Made by a program: the position numbers and the translations under genes. DNA of 64,000 bases from Panaeolus papilionaceus (Eukaryota; Basidiomycota; Agaricomycetes; Agaricales), in assembly GCA_015501605.1 (NCBI GenBank), contig JADNRZ010000002.1, forward strand, positions 2,852,001 to 2,916,000, in the 5' to 3' direction. A model generated the notes under the pieces. It ran no database searches, was not told the origin of the DNA, and saw only the letters and a program-made list of their open reading frames with translations. Below, piece after piece: positions 1 to 11,219 of the stretch. Position 1 is the stretch's first letter, and the number at the start of each line of letters is the position of its first letter.

Positions 1-87
1 CCGGTAGACCATATACGGGTTCCAGTGTGAGAGAGTCAAGCTCGTCGTCCTTTACGAAGCAGGGTTACATCATCAACAAAATGACAT

Positions 88-1234
88 TCAACTGTTAGCA
101 AGTGGAGGAGCCAATGAGGCACCTAGATGTAAGATATTGTTAGAAGACATAGGAATATTTCCAACACGGCACTTGCGTTTTTTCTTTTTCTTTTGCACCT
201 TGCCGCCTTCGGGAGGGATGTTTGCTAGAGACGATTTGGCCGAAAGGTCCTGTGGTGCAGGAGTTGCAGAGGAGCGCATAGTTGTTGTTGCAGGAGTATC
301 TGGAGGATTACTTTCTGTAGCTTGAGTGGAAGTCGTGAATGACATCTTTGAGTGAGCAGCTGTGGCACTCATGGCATTCATAAGGAGCATGTTGTTTTGT
401 GTGCGCTTAGGACCGTCTGTGCGCCGTTCAGCGCCAGGTACGGTATCCTCTTGTTCAATAGGTGCATCCAGCTCGGAATCTTTCTTCTTATTGCCCTCAT
501 CTTGAGTCGATACAGTAGGGTCTGTAATAGGCCACACAAATCCAGTACGAGGGGTGTAGTCGGGCCGATGCTTGCGCAGAATGTCGAGTGAAGATTGAAG
601 AGCAGTGACGGCAGTGAGCTACGAGAGGATGAACTACTTATAACTCAGGTATATTTATATGTAAGTACTCACCAAACGATTTGACAAAACTGTGTACAGA
701 TCTGGGGATTGATAGATTCTGTTATTCATGATGAAATATGCCGACAGAGGTCTAACTAAAAGGCGAGACGGTGAGACAAAGGCGAAGAACAGCAAATAGA
801 ACCAACCTTCATCTGGCGACAATCTCTCGCGTTTCTGTATGATAAAGAAAGTAGGGGGTTGTGAATGAACAACGGCGAATTCGATGCCAGTAAAGCGTCT
901 GATAGCTATTCAATGGTGTCTCTAGATGAATTACACTCGCCATACCAACCTCAGTTCCGCCTGTTCATCGTTTATTTTGAGACCAGTATGCATGGTCTGC
1001 ATACGCAGGACTTGGTTATTACTTTGTTTATCATAAAACATAGAGGTGGCGAAGTATTCAAAAACATTCTCAGGTGTCAAAGGACCATTAGCCTGAATAA
1101 TAAGCAGTTAGATATCTTTTTTATATATTTAAAAATGACATAAGATGAGATAATAAAATAACCTGTATCCATTCATGCCATATGAAGAAGCGATGACTGT
1201 AATCATCTGGAGGATGAAGATCGTTGAGGTCCAT
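88..1234 (-). CDS. MED6: Mediator complex subunit 6
   Basis: Head-module subunit of Mediator, which links activators to RNA polymerase II in the nucleus. Five exons fit in frame: 1234-1163, 1092-950, 898-807, 755-673 and 618-88, giving 306 residues. The N-terminus (MDLNDLHPPDD, then FFIWHEWIQ) is followed by FYDKQSNNQVLRMQ, TGIEFAVVHSQPPTFFIIQK, RPLSAYFIMNNRIYQSPDLY and LTAVTALQSSLDILRKHRP. These match the MED6 family order, including the family's PLADYYIIAGVIYQAPDL and LTAVHGIQSA blocks. The last exon is a low-complexity tail ending in a lysine-rich stretch (KKKKKRKCRV). The start is the ATG before the conserved aromatic block. It diverges from the NRAMP gene across 273 bp. Confidence 0.93.
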
Positions 1235-1507
1235 ACTATAATGGGAGTTGTGAGCAAGAAGTGACCAAAGCAATGGTCGCGCCAAGAAAGATCAAATTAG
1301 CGTGAACATGGTTTTTGATGTCAACCGTATCACTGGGCAAAGGTAATTATCGTCTACCTAAAATCTAATACAGATGTTTATATCTTCGCACGGGAAGCAT
1401 TAGTCCCATTCACACCGTGTTTCAATCCATTCTCTTGGGTTTGGCGCACTTCATTATGACCCTTGCTTTCTTGGTCGCCAACTTCGCCCCTTTGCCCTCT
1501 AACTGGC

Positions 1508-3737
1508 ATGTCATACCCCCATAACCATCATGAACAACCCAAATCTCTGGCTTCGGGCACCAAAAGCGCCTTTCTGGGTGGTTTAAACGCCCTCGTTCAC
1601 CATGTAAAACGTCATGTCGGCGTTGGCATTATATGTTCGATTGCTTATTTCGATCCGTACGCGCCCAATATTTCGCCGCCAACTCATGAAATTTACTCAT
1701 TGAAAAATCCATCCTCTTCCCTTTTTTCTCAGAGGAAATTGGAGTGTTGATCTTCAGGCAGGATCCGATTTTGGCTACCGACCGATGCTATTTGTTATCC
1801 TCATGGCAGGATTAGGAGCCATTGTGCTACAGGTGACTTGTTCTTAATTTTGGTCTTCAAGGCCTGAATTAACAAAGACTCCGACAGGCATTGGCATGTA
1901 AGCTGGGTTGTGTAACAGGCTTAGGTTTGTTTTCCCCTTCTCATCGAGGTTGACGCTGTTACTAAAGCGTATCTTCCCAACCGTAGACCTGGCTAGTCAC
2001 TGCCGACTGTTGCTTCATAACCACCCGCGCCATCCAAAGCTGGTCAGGCGTATGCTTCTTTACCCTCTCTATGTTCTATCGGAAATTGCTATAATCTCTA
2101 CCGACCTCGCCGAATTACTTGGCTCTGCCATTGGTTTCTGTTTGCTATTTCCAAAGCTCCCACTTTGGGCGGGCGTTGTTCTGACTGCAGCAGATGTCTT
2201 GGTTTTCTTATCCTTTACCGACCCTTCTCGTGGTCAAGGGAGACCTGTCAGAATGTTTGAATATACCATCATTGCACTTGTAAGTTCATCACTCCGATTT
2301 TGATACAAACAGTTAAACGAAATCTATCAGGTTTTGGCTGTGTTCGGATGTTTCATCGCACTGCTGATAAAGGCACAGCCTGACTGGTCTGAAGTGTTTA
2401 TGGGTTACATCCCGAACAAAGGGCTCTTCCAATCTGAACCCGACGCCGTGTATGCTGGTATGTCAAGAAATCTACTTGCAGATTTACTCAGCAAGTTAAC
2501 GTGTGATAGCTGTTGGAATTTTGGGTGCCACTGTCATGCCTCACGCGTTGTTTCTTGGCTCGTCTCTAGCGACTCAGGACAGAGTGACAGATCCCCTACC
2601 CGAAACAAGCTTACCAACACCAACTACAAACCAGAGTCCCTCCCTTCGAGCCAAAGCAAAACTGGCCTTTATTCGACTCTTCCGTTTGTCGCGCGCGGAA
2701 CGAGTGTCATCTTCGATAGACTATCGTTCGAAGTATGGCGAACGCGAAAACAACTCCTACGCCTTCGTCAAGCAACATCTTTCCCATGGGATAGCTGATG
2801 TCACTGCAAGTTTGGTTGCCCTAGCTGTCCCAATAAACTCCGCGTCAGTGTTTTTTTACCGTTTAACATTCAACTTGGATGTTTTTAACAACATTTTTAG
2901 CATCTTAATTCTCGCCGCGACCGTATTTTATAACGCCGGTGACAGGAATCATGACTCGCCTGCTGGCCTTTTTGAAGCCCATGACCTTATTAAACAGAGG
3001 CTCGGAGATGGTAATTCCTCGAAGCTACCCATGCTCTCTCGAATCTCTGCTCACTCCACATTCTATAATAAGGTGCAGCACTTATATTTGCTCTGGCTTT
3101 GGTTTGTGCGGGCCAAACGTCAAGTATCACAGTAACCTTAGCCGGACAAATAGTTTCCGAGGGATTCATCGAATGGAAAATGTCGGTGCGTGGAGCGTGT
3201 CGTTTCGATGCACCTATTCGACAAGTATGCTAAATTTGCAATCCGGCTTTGGTTTTTAAGCCTTTCCTCCGGAGATTGATCACGCGTTGCATCAGTCTAG
3301 TGCCCTCTGTCGTGGTGGCGATCGCTGTTGGACGCAGCGGGCTTAACACTCTGTTAGTTGCTTCACAGGTCGTCTTGTCCGTTGTGCTGCCGTTTGTGGC
3401 TTTCCCCCTTATCTACCTGACATCAGCAGAGTTGGTGATGCAAGTGCGCAAACCGGCGCCAATAGAACCCACCCAATCATCGGATCTTCCCCAACCGGGA
3501 GAGGGGGACCTACCCAATGCCGACCTCGAAAAGCTCACAGACGACAAATCCGAAGATAAACACCGAACAGAGGTAAAAATAGTGGAGCGTATAGAAGAGC
3601 TCCAAGTCATCTCAAGAAAAGATGGCATGATTGATTACAGTAATGGCCGAGTTCTCACCGCGCTGGCGTACGCGATCTGGTGTGTCGTTTTGGTTGCCAA
3701 TGCCTATGCCATTGTTATGCTGTTTATTAAAGGTTAA
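1508..3737 (+). CDS. NRAMP-family divalent metal transporter (Smf type)
   Basis: Proton-coupled Mn2+/Fe2+ importer of the NRAMP (SLC11) family, a polytopic membrane protein. Nine exons splice in frame to 579 residues: 1508-1656, 1733-1832, 1888-1924, 1987-2279, 2331-2457, 2510-2843, 2901-3010, 3073-3185 and 3261-3737. Near the N-terminus the spliced protein reads IAYFDPGNW, which holds the DPGN metal-binding motif of helix 1, split by intron 1. The helix-6 motif is GATVMPHALFLGSS (MPH signature). About ten further hydrophobic segments follow, with a charged loop of roughly 60 residues before the last helix. The ATG at 1508 is the first in frame; an upstream extension to 1463 would need a TTG start. 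Smf1/2/3 paralogue cannot be decided by eye. Confidence 0.92.
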
Positions 3738-4359
3738 CTTTTGAATGTCTCGTCATTGTAAAATAGCGCTTAGGTTCTAGGTCTTATTGTATCGTTATAT
3801 TATCTGTTTTGTATGAAAAGATAGACAAACATATATTGGTGATATTGGTGATTGTTACATAGCTCCACTGGATAACATTCAATAGTATTATGAAGATATA
3901 TAGAACGCACGTTGTGCGGTATCGGTAATAAAGAGGGTAAAAGATTCAGATAAAACAAATATGAACGTTAGCAAGAATTCCAAACTCGACAAAATAAAGA
4001 GAGAAAAAGGTAGGACTGTCCACAGCATTTTAAAGAACGGGAGAGGAGAGGATAACATCAACAAAACTTCAGCATAGTGATGAAAAAATAAAAGAAAATC
4101 ATAACGAGATCACGATCGTCGCTGGGTCAGGCATAGAGCTCCGACGGTACGAAACGTGATACATCGTATGCGCAGGACGTGCAGCGGGCTCATTGAGTAA
4201 ATACAAATAAGCCATAGATAATTATTTATCCACTGACGCAAGCAATGGAGGGGCGGCAAGCGAGTGCCTAAAGTGAAGATCAGTAACAAGATAGAAATGT
4301 GATGGTGAGACAACTTACACAGGAATAGGGGCATAGCTAACAACCAAGATGGAAACGAT
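3738..4359. other. Convergent intergenic region
   Basis: AT-rich 3' flanks of two convergent genes, the NRAMP transporter and the zinc-finger gene. I see no coding exon, RNA gene or repeat here. Short reading frames overlapping it on the minus strand lack support. Confidence 0.5.
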
Positions 4360-5476
4360 TTACTTGACATCGTGGCAGTCACAACCACTGCTTCGACCGA
4401 CCCATCCTTTGCCACAATTGTCACACCAGCCACGAACAGCACCGTCTACGCCTATCGCCTTCTTAGTAGACATGGGGAGCAAGTTGGCGCTGATGGCTTC
4501 GTCACGATGAATACTTATTAAGTGACGTCCAAGATCGTGCTTCCTGCTGAAAGAGCGCCCACAGGAACGTTGAGGGCAGACATGGGGTTTCAAACGGTTG
4601 GGGTCATGGGTTGCCATATGTGTCTTCAAATTGTAAGCCCTGGCGAATGCTAAAGAAAGGTTAGCATGATGATGTGAGTTGCAGGACACAATTGAACATA
4701 CAACGAGGGCAAGCATTGCATTTGTACTTCTTGCGGGGATCACCTTTGGCATCCTCCAGCGGTTGTGGTGTAACCGATGCAAGGGTGGGAAGTTGAGTCG
4801 ATATGTGTAATGGAGACACAGTAGGGTGGGAAGGAGCATAGCCAAGGTGACCATAGTAGTCCGATGAAGTTGTAGAGCTACGCCTAGGTGGACAATAGTC
4901 TGAAAAGCTACCACGAGCAATGTATGGCTTGTCATACATCTTGGAAGAGTTGATAGGCATGGGAGGACTGCGAGGTGGAGTAGGGGGCAGTGGACCAAAG
5001 GAAGTCGGGTCATTGGGGTCATCCATGATACTGAGACTGGGCTGCACAGCGCCATAGTCAGAGCCTACACGAACGCGTTGAAATTCCATGCCTAGAGTTT
5101 CGAATTCGAAGAGTTGTTGGTTATTGGAATGGTTTACTGGAGGTGCGAAGTTTTGTACTTGGTCGCTATAGAGGGATTCCGAGTGGGAAGACAAGGAGTC
5201 GTAGGACTCTGAGGAGACAGTTATGGTAGAAAGAGGACCTTGCCAGGGCTTCTCAGTCCTGAAGAAGCTGTAAGCGTCGTTTGAATCTACTGTAAGTAAC
5301 TGAAGCTGATCGGGAAAAGCAGCCAAGTTATTGTCGATATCGGACTCGAATAGATCTGGATGAGGAGCAACGACGTCGGAAGGAGACTGAAACGAGAAGA
5401 AATCGAGGCTTTGTTGCTTCATAAACTCGTTGTTGTATGCCTCCATGGCATGAGCGTACGACTGTGCTTCAGACAT
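4360..5476 (-). CDS. C2H2 zinc-finger transcription factor (Crz1-like arrangement)
   Basis: Probable DNA-binding regulator. Two exons, 5476-4702 and 4649-4360, give 354 residues. The intron falls inside the first finger. Residues 1-250 are Ser/Pro/Tyr-rich and low in complexity, as in activation domains, with a proline-rich PLPPTPPRSPP stretch. Finger 1 (CNACPRSFARAYNLKTHMATH) is C-x2-C-x12-H-x3-H; finger 2 is C-x4-C-x12-H-x4-H and contains SFSRKHDLGRH. The finger spacing and the RAYNLKTH and KHDLGRH helices resemble Crz1-type calcineurin-responsive factors, but I see no certain PxIxIT docking motif, so this is tentative. A short Cys/His-rich tail (WCDNCGKGW, then CDCHD) ends the protein. The start ATG at 5476 begins MSEAQSYAH. 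Confidence 0.82.
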
Positions 5477-5993
5477 TGTTAATGTTATGAGTGCTGCGGA
5501 GGGAGAGGGAATGAAGATGGAGGTTGGGAATAAACAGAGACCATTCCTCACATCCCATCCATATACAGGTGCTGCGCAATTATGTAATATGATCCCACCG
5601 GTCTATTGTCTCCGCTTACTGATCTCAAATCCAATTATTGCTTTGTGAATAAACGCTTTTAGTAGCCACATGTTTTCAACTTGGACATGTCCTAGAATCA
5701 TTCCGCGGTTTACATACTATTTACTTGTAATATTTTATACACGTAGCTGCCACATTGGTGATTTCAAAAAAGAAAGAAATAAAAAAGAATAACACATCTT
5801 AACCGCTTATCCGTTGGCATAACACAGCCCATTCAAAAACCGCGTGGTATCATGGCACAGCAACTAACAGGAATCCCGACATCCAAGGAGGTTGAGAGCG
5901 CCCACTTGCCAGATTCGGCTATCCATCCCCTTGTTGCCCGTGATACTCATGCCGATTGACGAATGTATATTTACAACGTCCTCGGCTTGTATG
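5477..5993. other. Intergenic, upstream of zinc-finger gene and tRNA-Lys
   Basis: Contains the promoter side of the zinc-finger gene and the 5' flank of the tRNA-Lys(CTT). I see no coding exon or repeat. Confidence 0.5.
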
Positions 5994-6098
5994 GCCCGCC
6001 TAGCTCAATCGGATAGAGCGTCAGACTCTTAGGCGGGTTAGCTCGAAAGAGCTTCTTGTGTAATCTGAAGGCTGCGAGTTCGACCCTCGCGGTGGGCT
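5994..6098 (+). tRNA. tRNA-Lys (anticodon CTT), with intron
   Basis: Decodes AAG. The acceptor stem GCCCGCC (5994-6000) pairs with GGTGGGC (6091-6097), discriminator T at 6098. The D arm is GCTC...GAGC, and the anticodon stem TCAGA pairs with TCTGA. The anticodon loop CTCTTA/A places CTT at 34-36 (6028-6030). The T arm GCGAGTTCGACCCTCGC is canonical and carries the internal promoter B box; the A box is at the D arm. An intron of about 31 bases (6032-6062) follows position 37. It holds AAAGAG, able to pair with the CTCTT of the anticodon loop as expected for the splicing endonuclease substrate. Confidence 0.95.
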
Positions 6099-7521
6099 AC
6101 TTGATTTTTTTCTCTTCTTTTCCTCTTCCTCTTGTTATATTAAGCACGATAGGTACGCATTTCGATTCACCTAGTGAATACAACATTTTCAATAAAAGTA
6201 CCTTAATTGCGCAATGGAATGACGACTGTCATTTCCTCGCAGTCTTTCGTGCAACGCAAGAACTCTGCGCCCGCAGTTTGGCTGCCAACTGCGAAGCACG
6301 AAAATCTGGGGTGAATATTAATTATTTCAGGACCACGTCATCCTTGTCCGCGCATTGTTATCCATGTAGTACCCGTTTAAAGGAGTTTCAACAAAATGAA
6401 GGTACGTATCCAATCCGAGTCAAGGCACATGAGAACAAAGTTTTGTATTGAATGGGGTTTCTTGTCCGATGTACTTCGATTCTGTCAATTCTCAACCGCA
6501 TTTCTTATCCGCGGCAGATCACTGATAAGTACAGATGCATTAGAATTTACGCCATCCGCAGGCATTTTCCTGTGTAATGTACTGCGCAGATCCCTTGTCG
6601 ATAAACAGGTCATTGACAGCTACGGCGCCGTGAGTTGCGTAGCGGGACCGGCGCTTCTATCCCCTGCCTGCTCTGCCAACCCCGCACTGTTTGCTCACCT
6701 GCGGCGTCATAAGCGTCTCCTTGAAATTACGTTTCTATGACAAATTCGTATTTCCGAAGCTTCGGCTAACCACAGGATACCTAAATCTCGCGCAGACCTG
6801 ATAGGATTTCAAAGTCCTTATTCCCCACCATGAGAACACGTTGAGTTGACAATCAACGTGTGGGAAGGACATGTTACAGATATTATAATCAGTTATATCC
6901 GATGACTGTTTTCTAAGTATTGACTTGGGTCAATACATGCCCTAGCTTATCCCTACACTCCACACATGCCCCGGAAACACGACGAGGAGCAATGTCCCAT
7001 TCGAATTTGAAAAGATCGTGAATTTCATCACGATCACAGTCTAACAGTAGATCATCAGGGTATTCTCGAGAAAAACAACCCAATCCGAGGGAGATAGGGC
7101 CGTTTCAGTCCTGGAAATGTGACGAGAGACGGAGCAGAGTGGTATATCCATGTAGAACTTCACCACACAAGGACCGTGGACTCAGTCCGATATCGGCCTT
7201 CGTATCATATATGCATTCACAACGGTTGGACAAAATGTGTCTGTCTGTGCTAGTGTCCTGAGTTTGAATTTCAAGGTGATAGCTTCGGCCATGGTTGCTT
7301 TGTTCTATCTCGCCTTGCGGCCAAGGTCAAACTTCAAGCCTTCGATCAACGCTCTTAATGGTGGTGTAGTATCGATCATCCCCACAACTGTGCAATCACG
7401 ATTTGGGCTTTACCAACACCTGAGTCAGGGTACATTGATGCGATGAACTTGTTTAACATGGATCATCCAGGGTAGATAGAAAGATAAAAAAACAAACCAA
7501 AAATAAATAAATAAAACAAGT
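6099..7521. other. Spacer between two inverted tRNA-Lys genes
   Basis: About 1.4 kb flanked by two oppositely oriented tRNA-Lys genes. A T-rich run just after 6098 (TTGATTTTTTTC) and an A-rich run just before 7522 are the Pol III terminators of the two genes, whose transcription converges here. Short open frames exist on the plus strand, but none shows a recognisable domain, splice pattern or good start context. No coding gene seen. Confidence 0.55.
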
Positions 7522-7625
7522 AGCCCACCGCGAGGGTCGAACTCGCAGCCTTCAGATTTTATGAAGATCACCCGCTTTGGGACTTCTTAAAAGTCTGACG
7601 CTCTATCCGATTGAGCTAGGCGGGC
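7522..7625 (-). tRNA. tRNA-Lys (anticodon TTT), with intron
   Basis: Decodes AAA. Read on the minus strand from 7625, it shares the acceptor stem (GCCCGCC/GGTGGGC), D arm, T arm and discriminator T with the tRNA at 5994. The anticodon loop is CTTTTA/A, giving TTT. The intron of about 29 bases differs completely in sequence from the other gene's intron. It contains CAAAG, which can pair with the anticodon-loop CTTTT. A run of A on the plus strand just below 7520 is the oligo-T Pol III terminator. Confidence 0.95.
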
Positions 7626-10505
7626 GATGTAAGTTTCAAATACATGGCCTAGATGACGTACTCCAACATGCAGTATGTGAAATGGTGTGAAATGGACGCA
7701 CATGAAAACATCAAATCATAAATAACGACTTTTAGGATGTTCAACTCACGCTCATCAACAAACTATGTATGCCCGAGGCAGGCACGATCTGTGGTGTCGT
7801 CAAACGGTATTTGCTAGCTCAGGAGCTCTGGCGCGGGGGAGAGGTCTACAAGTTCTGCTGCCTACCCATGTTGCAATAGTATCGAAGGGCTCGACAGAAC
7901 TCGGTTGCTGCAATGTTCCTAGCTTGCCACAAGGACAAAACACGACGGCCAATACTGAAACGAAATCACGTAGAGTATCAAAATAAAAGGTGATATTTGA
8001 CTGCTAGCACGAGGTGAGCTTGCAAGCAAGTGTGAATAGTGTTAAATGTGACCTGGCATAACCCTCGTTCCAATGTGCTTTCAGACACATTGGTGTGGTC
8101 GCATGATAAACTCGTGGCGAGAGAGTAATGCAGTCATTCTGGCTGATATCTACATGGGTAGCGATCGAGATGTTCGAGTGAAATGTGAAAAACTTGGCTT
8201 GTCCTACCTCGCATCCACGAATCTCAGGAGGACATAGAGTCATAAGCTTGCTGATTGTTGATCATGATACCAGTCACCTCATACAAACATAGCGACATTT
8301 ACGTCAAATAACATCCACCAGTGATAGGGCAAAGACCTGACAGAAAATATCGACCAGTGGACCAGTGAACCCTCATGGATTCGAATGGCTCCGACGAGGG
8401 AACCAACAGTACGAATCAACTGCAAAACACTCGCTTGGGTAGGTGATCGGTTACCTGTCAAGTGGTAAAAGTAATACTTTACATACCAAATTCATACATC
8501 CGAAACATGTCTGCTTCATAAACTTGAACAGCTGACTGTCCAGTTGTACACCAGGGTCATCCCAAAATGACAGCTCTTCAGTCCCAAACAATTGCATCTT
8601 CGTGAGTGCAAGCCCACGTACAGCTCGATCGTGCTAACATCATGCGATAGCCTTTTCAGTCGCTCTGAAACACGAATTTTACCTGTTGATCTTCATAGTG
8701 ATTAAGCACCTTTTCTGATCTAGTCCTCTTTTGCATGGTTAGCAGTTTAAGCAGAACAGGGTATAAGGTTTCGCTTGGTGTCCAATTTTTATTTGGTCAA
8801 GTGGAGCTTCTTGAGACCAGATTAGAAACTGCATGCACCTGTGGGTCCCATCTATAGGGAGGGGCGGAAATCCGGGTTGGACAATGCTGCTGCTGCACCA
8901 TCTCCTCGCTATAGATCTGTCCTGAGGAAAAGGCAATGACCTGGACGATCTTCTGAGGTGGACCTACACATTCGGAGGACTGAAACAATTAACAATCGAT
9001 GCCATTATGAATGCCGTCATACAGCTCACTTTCCGAGCAGCCTATACAAACGGGTTTGATCGGTACAAGCCAAGCGGACGATACGTATCGAGAAAGCTCG
9101 CTTTCTAGAGACGTTTGAAGTCAAATCCAAATACAGCTGATCGTTTCTTCGACCATGAACCTCCGACCTTCGCAATCATCACCAAAACGATGGAGACTCC
9201 AAGAGAAAGTAGCTCAGGCATCACGTAGAACTTCTCGACTCTCGAGTGCCATCAAGCCTCTCGATCGAGAATTTAGGATTTAGCTAGAAGAAATCGTTTC
9301 AATGGCTAAGGGCAACGAGGAATGGTTCCACGCACTTTGGATCAGGGATTTTGATGATCACAGTGACCATATGTCAGTGCGCCTTGTTGAGGATACCTGC
9401 CATTGTGCGTGGCGGAGTGCATGCATCTAGGAGCCCAGTGCAACCCAGTACCTGGCGGGATGAAAAGAGCAATCGATCAACAACAACAGTCCTTTCTCGT
9501 AGGGGATGATTATGTCGTTTTCATGGAGGGTCACCTTGCTCGACACACATAATATACCTACACATTGACCAAAGCCGAGTGGGCCGATGGTGACTTAGGT
9601 ATAAATAATCAAGGACAAGTTTTCGATACCAGTCGATTATGACGAAAGGGCCGAGTCATACTGTCCTACCTCAGCTTCGGCGTCTAGGCTGTTGAAGCTT
9701 GTCGAAAATCAGGTTCAAGTTGGACCTCAAGGACCTCAACTGTTGAAACTCAAATCGAGTCACTGAATAACTTTCACGTGCACCCTTCCAGGTTCTATTT
9801 TCATCAAATTGAAATTCAAGATCACAGTCTACACAACATCGACAGCGACTTTGTTAACCTGAACCACTCGATAAGCTTGACCTCAAAAGACCTTGCTGTA
9901 CGTTTGTTTCCAGATGCACCGTAATCACATCTCTACTTATTTGTTGTTTTGAATTAGGTTATTACCTCTAATTAATTATCCAGGAGTCAATAATATGTCC
10001 ACCATGGCACACGCTGGTCACAAACCTTCGCTCGCTGGACCGTCTAACTCGGGGGTTTCCCGATTTATTGTTCAAACGTAAGGTTTTGCCTGATCTTGAC
10101 AACAATGTGCTGAAGCCAGACTCACCAAGTTCAGATGTTTTATCGGATATGCGCGTGAATGTGTCAGATGAAATATCAGGTAAAGTCGTCTGGTATAAGG
10201 TCAGTCGTATCGCCAATGTCTATAGGTCCGTGTCAACTTAACGCGTAAGGGATTCATAGGAAAGATTCCTGGGAGAAGATGAGATCATAGTCAACCTTGT
10301 GGTAATACGTTTGAATCCTTTGATTGTCAATCTCTTGAGTTTGAAACTCTACACACAGCATGCTCCAACAAACACCGTATGCTGGACCATACATCGTCCT
10401 ACTAAGGGATGGTATATTCGAATTCGGTCCCCTTTCTTTCCACCGGGAGTGTTTATCCCCTTGATCCCGGTTCCCTCGAACGCCCCGTATCACGTCGATG
10501 CTGCT
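7626..10505. other. Gene-poor stretch, no gene recognised
   Basis: Nearly 3 kb with only short broken frames on both strands. No intron-exon series, domain, tRNA or terminal repeat could be recognised. Sequence composition is close to that of neighbouring coding DNA rather than AT-rich. It could be decayed coding sequence, but I cannot assign a family. The last few hundred bases may hold the promoter or unrecognised 5' exons of the gene beginning at 10506. Confidence 0.4.
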
Positions 10506-11219
10506 ATGTCATTTAATACCCGCACCAACAATCCCTGTATTCAAGTCCTGTCGCCTGTCGCACCAATAGTGGAAGAAAAGGACTCTCAATTTATAATACA
10601 AGACGAGGAGGATGTCACAACCAGTTCGATTAATTTGCATTCATACCCGCCCACACCTACACCCGCTATGAAATTGAGCAGCGGAAGCACCAGCCATTCT
10701 CAACACCAAGTACGAGATACTGCTCAAGCCTCTTCCCAGATAACCCAATTCATCCTTGCTCCCACTTCTATTCCGCCTTCCCAACCGCAACCCAGCGCGT
10801 CTTTCTTTGCCCGTGCTTTATCAGTTCTACGGAGCCATCGACCTTCACATTCCAGTTCCTTTACTCTATCTCGTGTCTTGCCTTTAAATCCTTCCAGCCC
10901 TCCTCCGCCATATGCTTCCTCAACAGCCTTCGCTACCGAGAGTCCATCTACTGAACCCCTGCTGCACGAACCGCTCCTTGTGTTCCATGACCATACCCCA
11001 GTTTTAACAGTACGCTCTGTTACAGGGTTCATTGAGATCGAGAAATCTGAGGAGAAGAATCTGGGAGTAGACACCAGTTTTTGGATTGCGATGGCGCTCA
11101 CATACCTAGAGTTCTTAGAAGAAAGAGAGGTGAGTTGTGATTCTTCACGATCCTGTCACACCACGTTCTTACAGCAACTCATATAATATCAGAGTTATTT
11201 AGCGGCAATAAGTGATTGA
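10506..11219 (+). CDS. Hypothetical Ser/Pro-rich protein
   Basis: I do not recognise this gene. Two exons, 10506-11129 and 11193-11219, give 216 residues; the intron (GTGAGT...TATCAG) joins EERE to SYLAAISD and the stop. Residues 1-170 are rich in Ser, Pro and Thr, without a signal peptide or membrane segment. The last 50 residues look structured: VLTVRSVTGFIEIEKSEE, then DTSFWIAMALTYLEFLEERE. The open frame continues upstream to 10299, so the protein may be longer or have 5' exons I cannot place; the ATG at 10506 begins MSFNTRTNN. Neighbours give no functional hint. Confidence 0.5.

Noticed and set aside
1463..1507. Upstream extension of the NRAMP start
   Set aside because: It begins at TTG, not ATG; the first in-frame ATG is at 1508.
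4360..5055. 231-codon minus frame overlapping the zinc-finger gene
   Set aside because: Only its last 96 codons (second exon) are in the gene's frame; the upstream part is out of frame with the main exon, and the split is explained by the intron in finger 1.
8004..8988. Possible remnant of a fungal VIT/VWA-type protein
   Set aside because: A few residues looked similar to memory of that family's C-terminal region, but the match is too weak and broken to call; no VWA metal site (DxSxS) was found.
10299..10505. N-terminal extension of the hypothetical gene
   Set aside because: The extra 69 codons give a composition unlike the rest, and the ATG at 10506 has a better context; kept only as a possibility.
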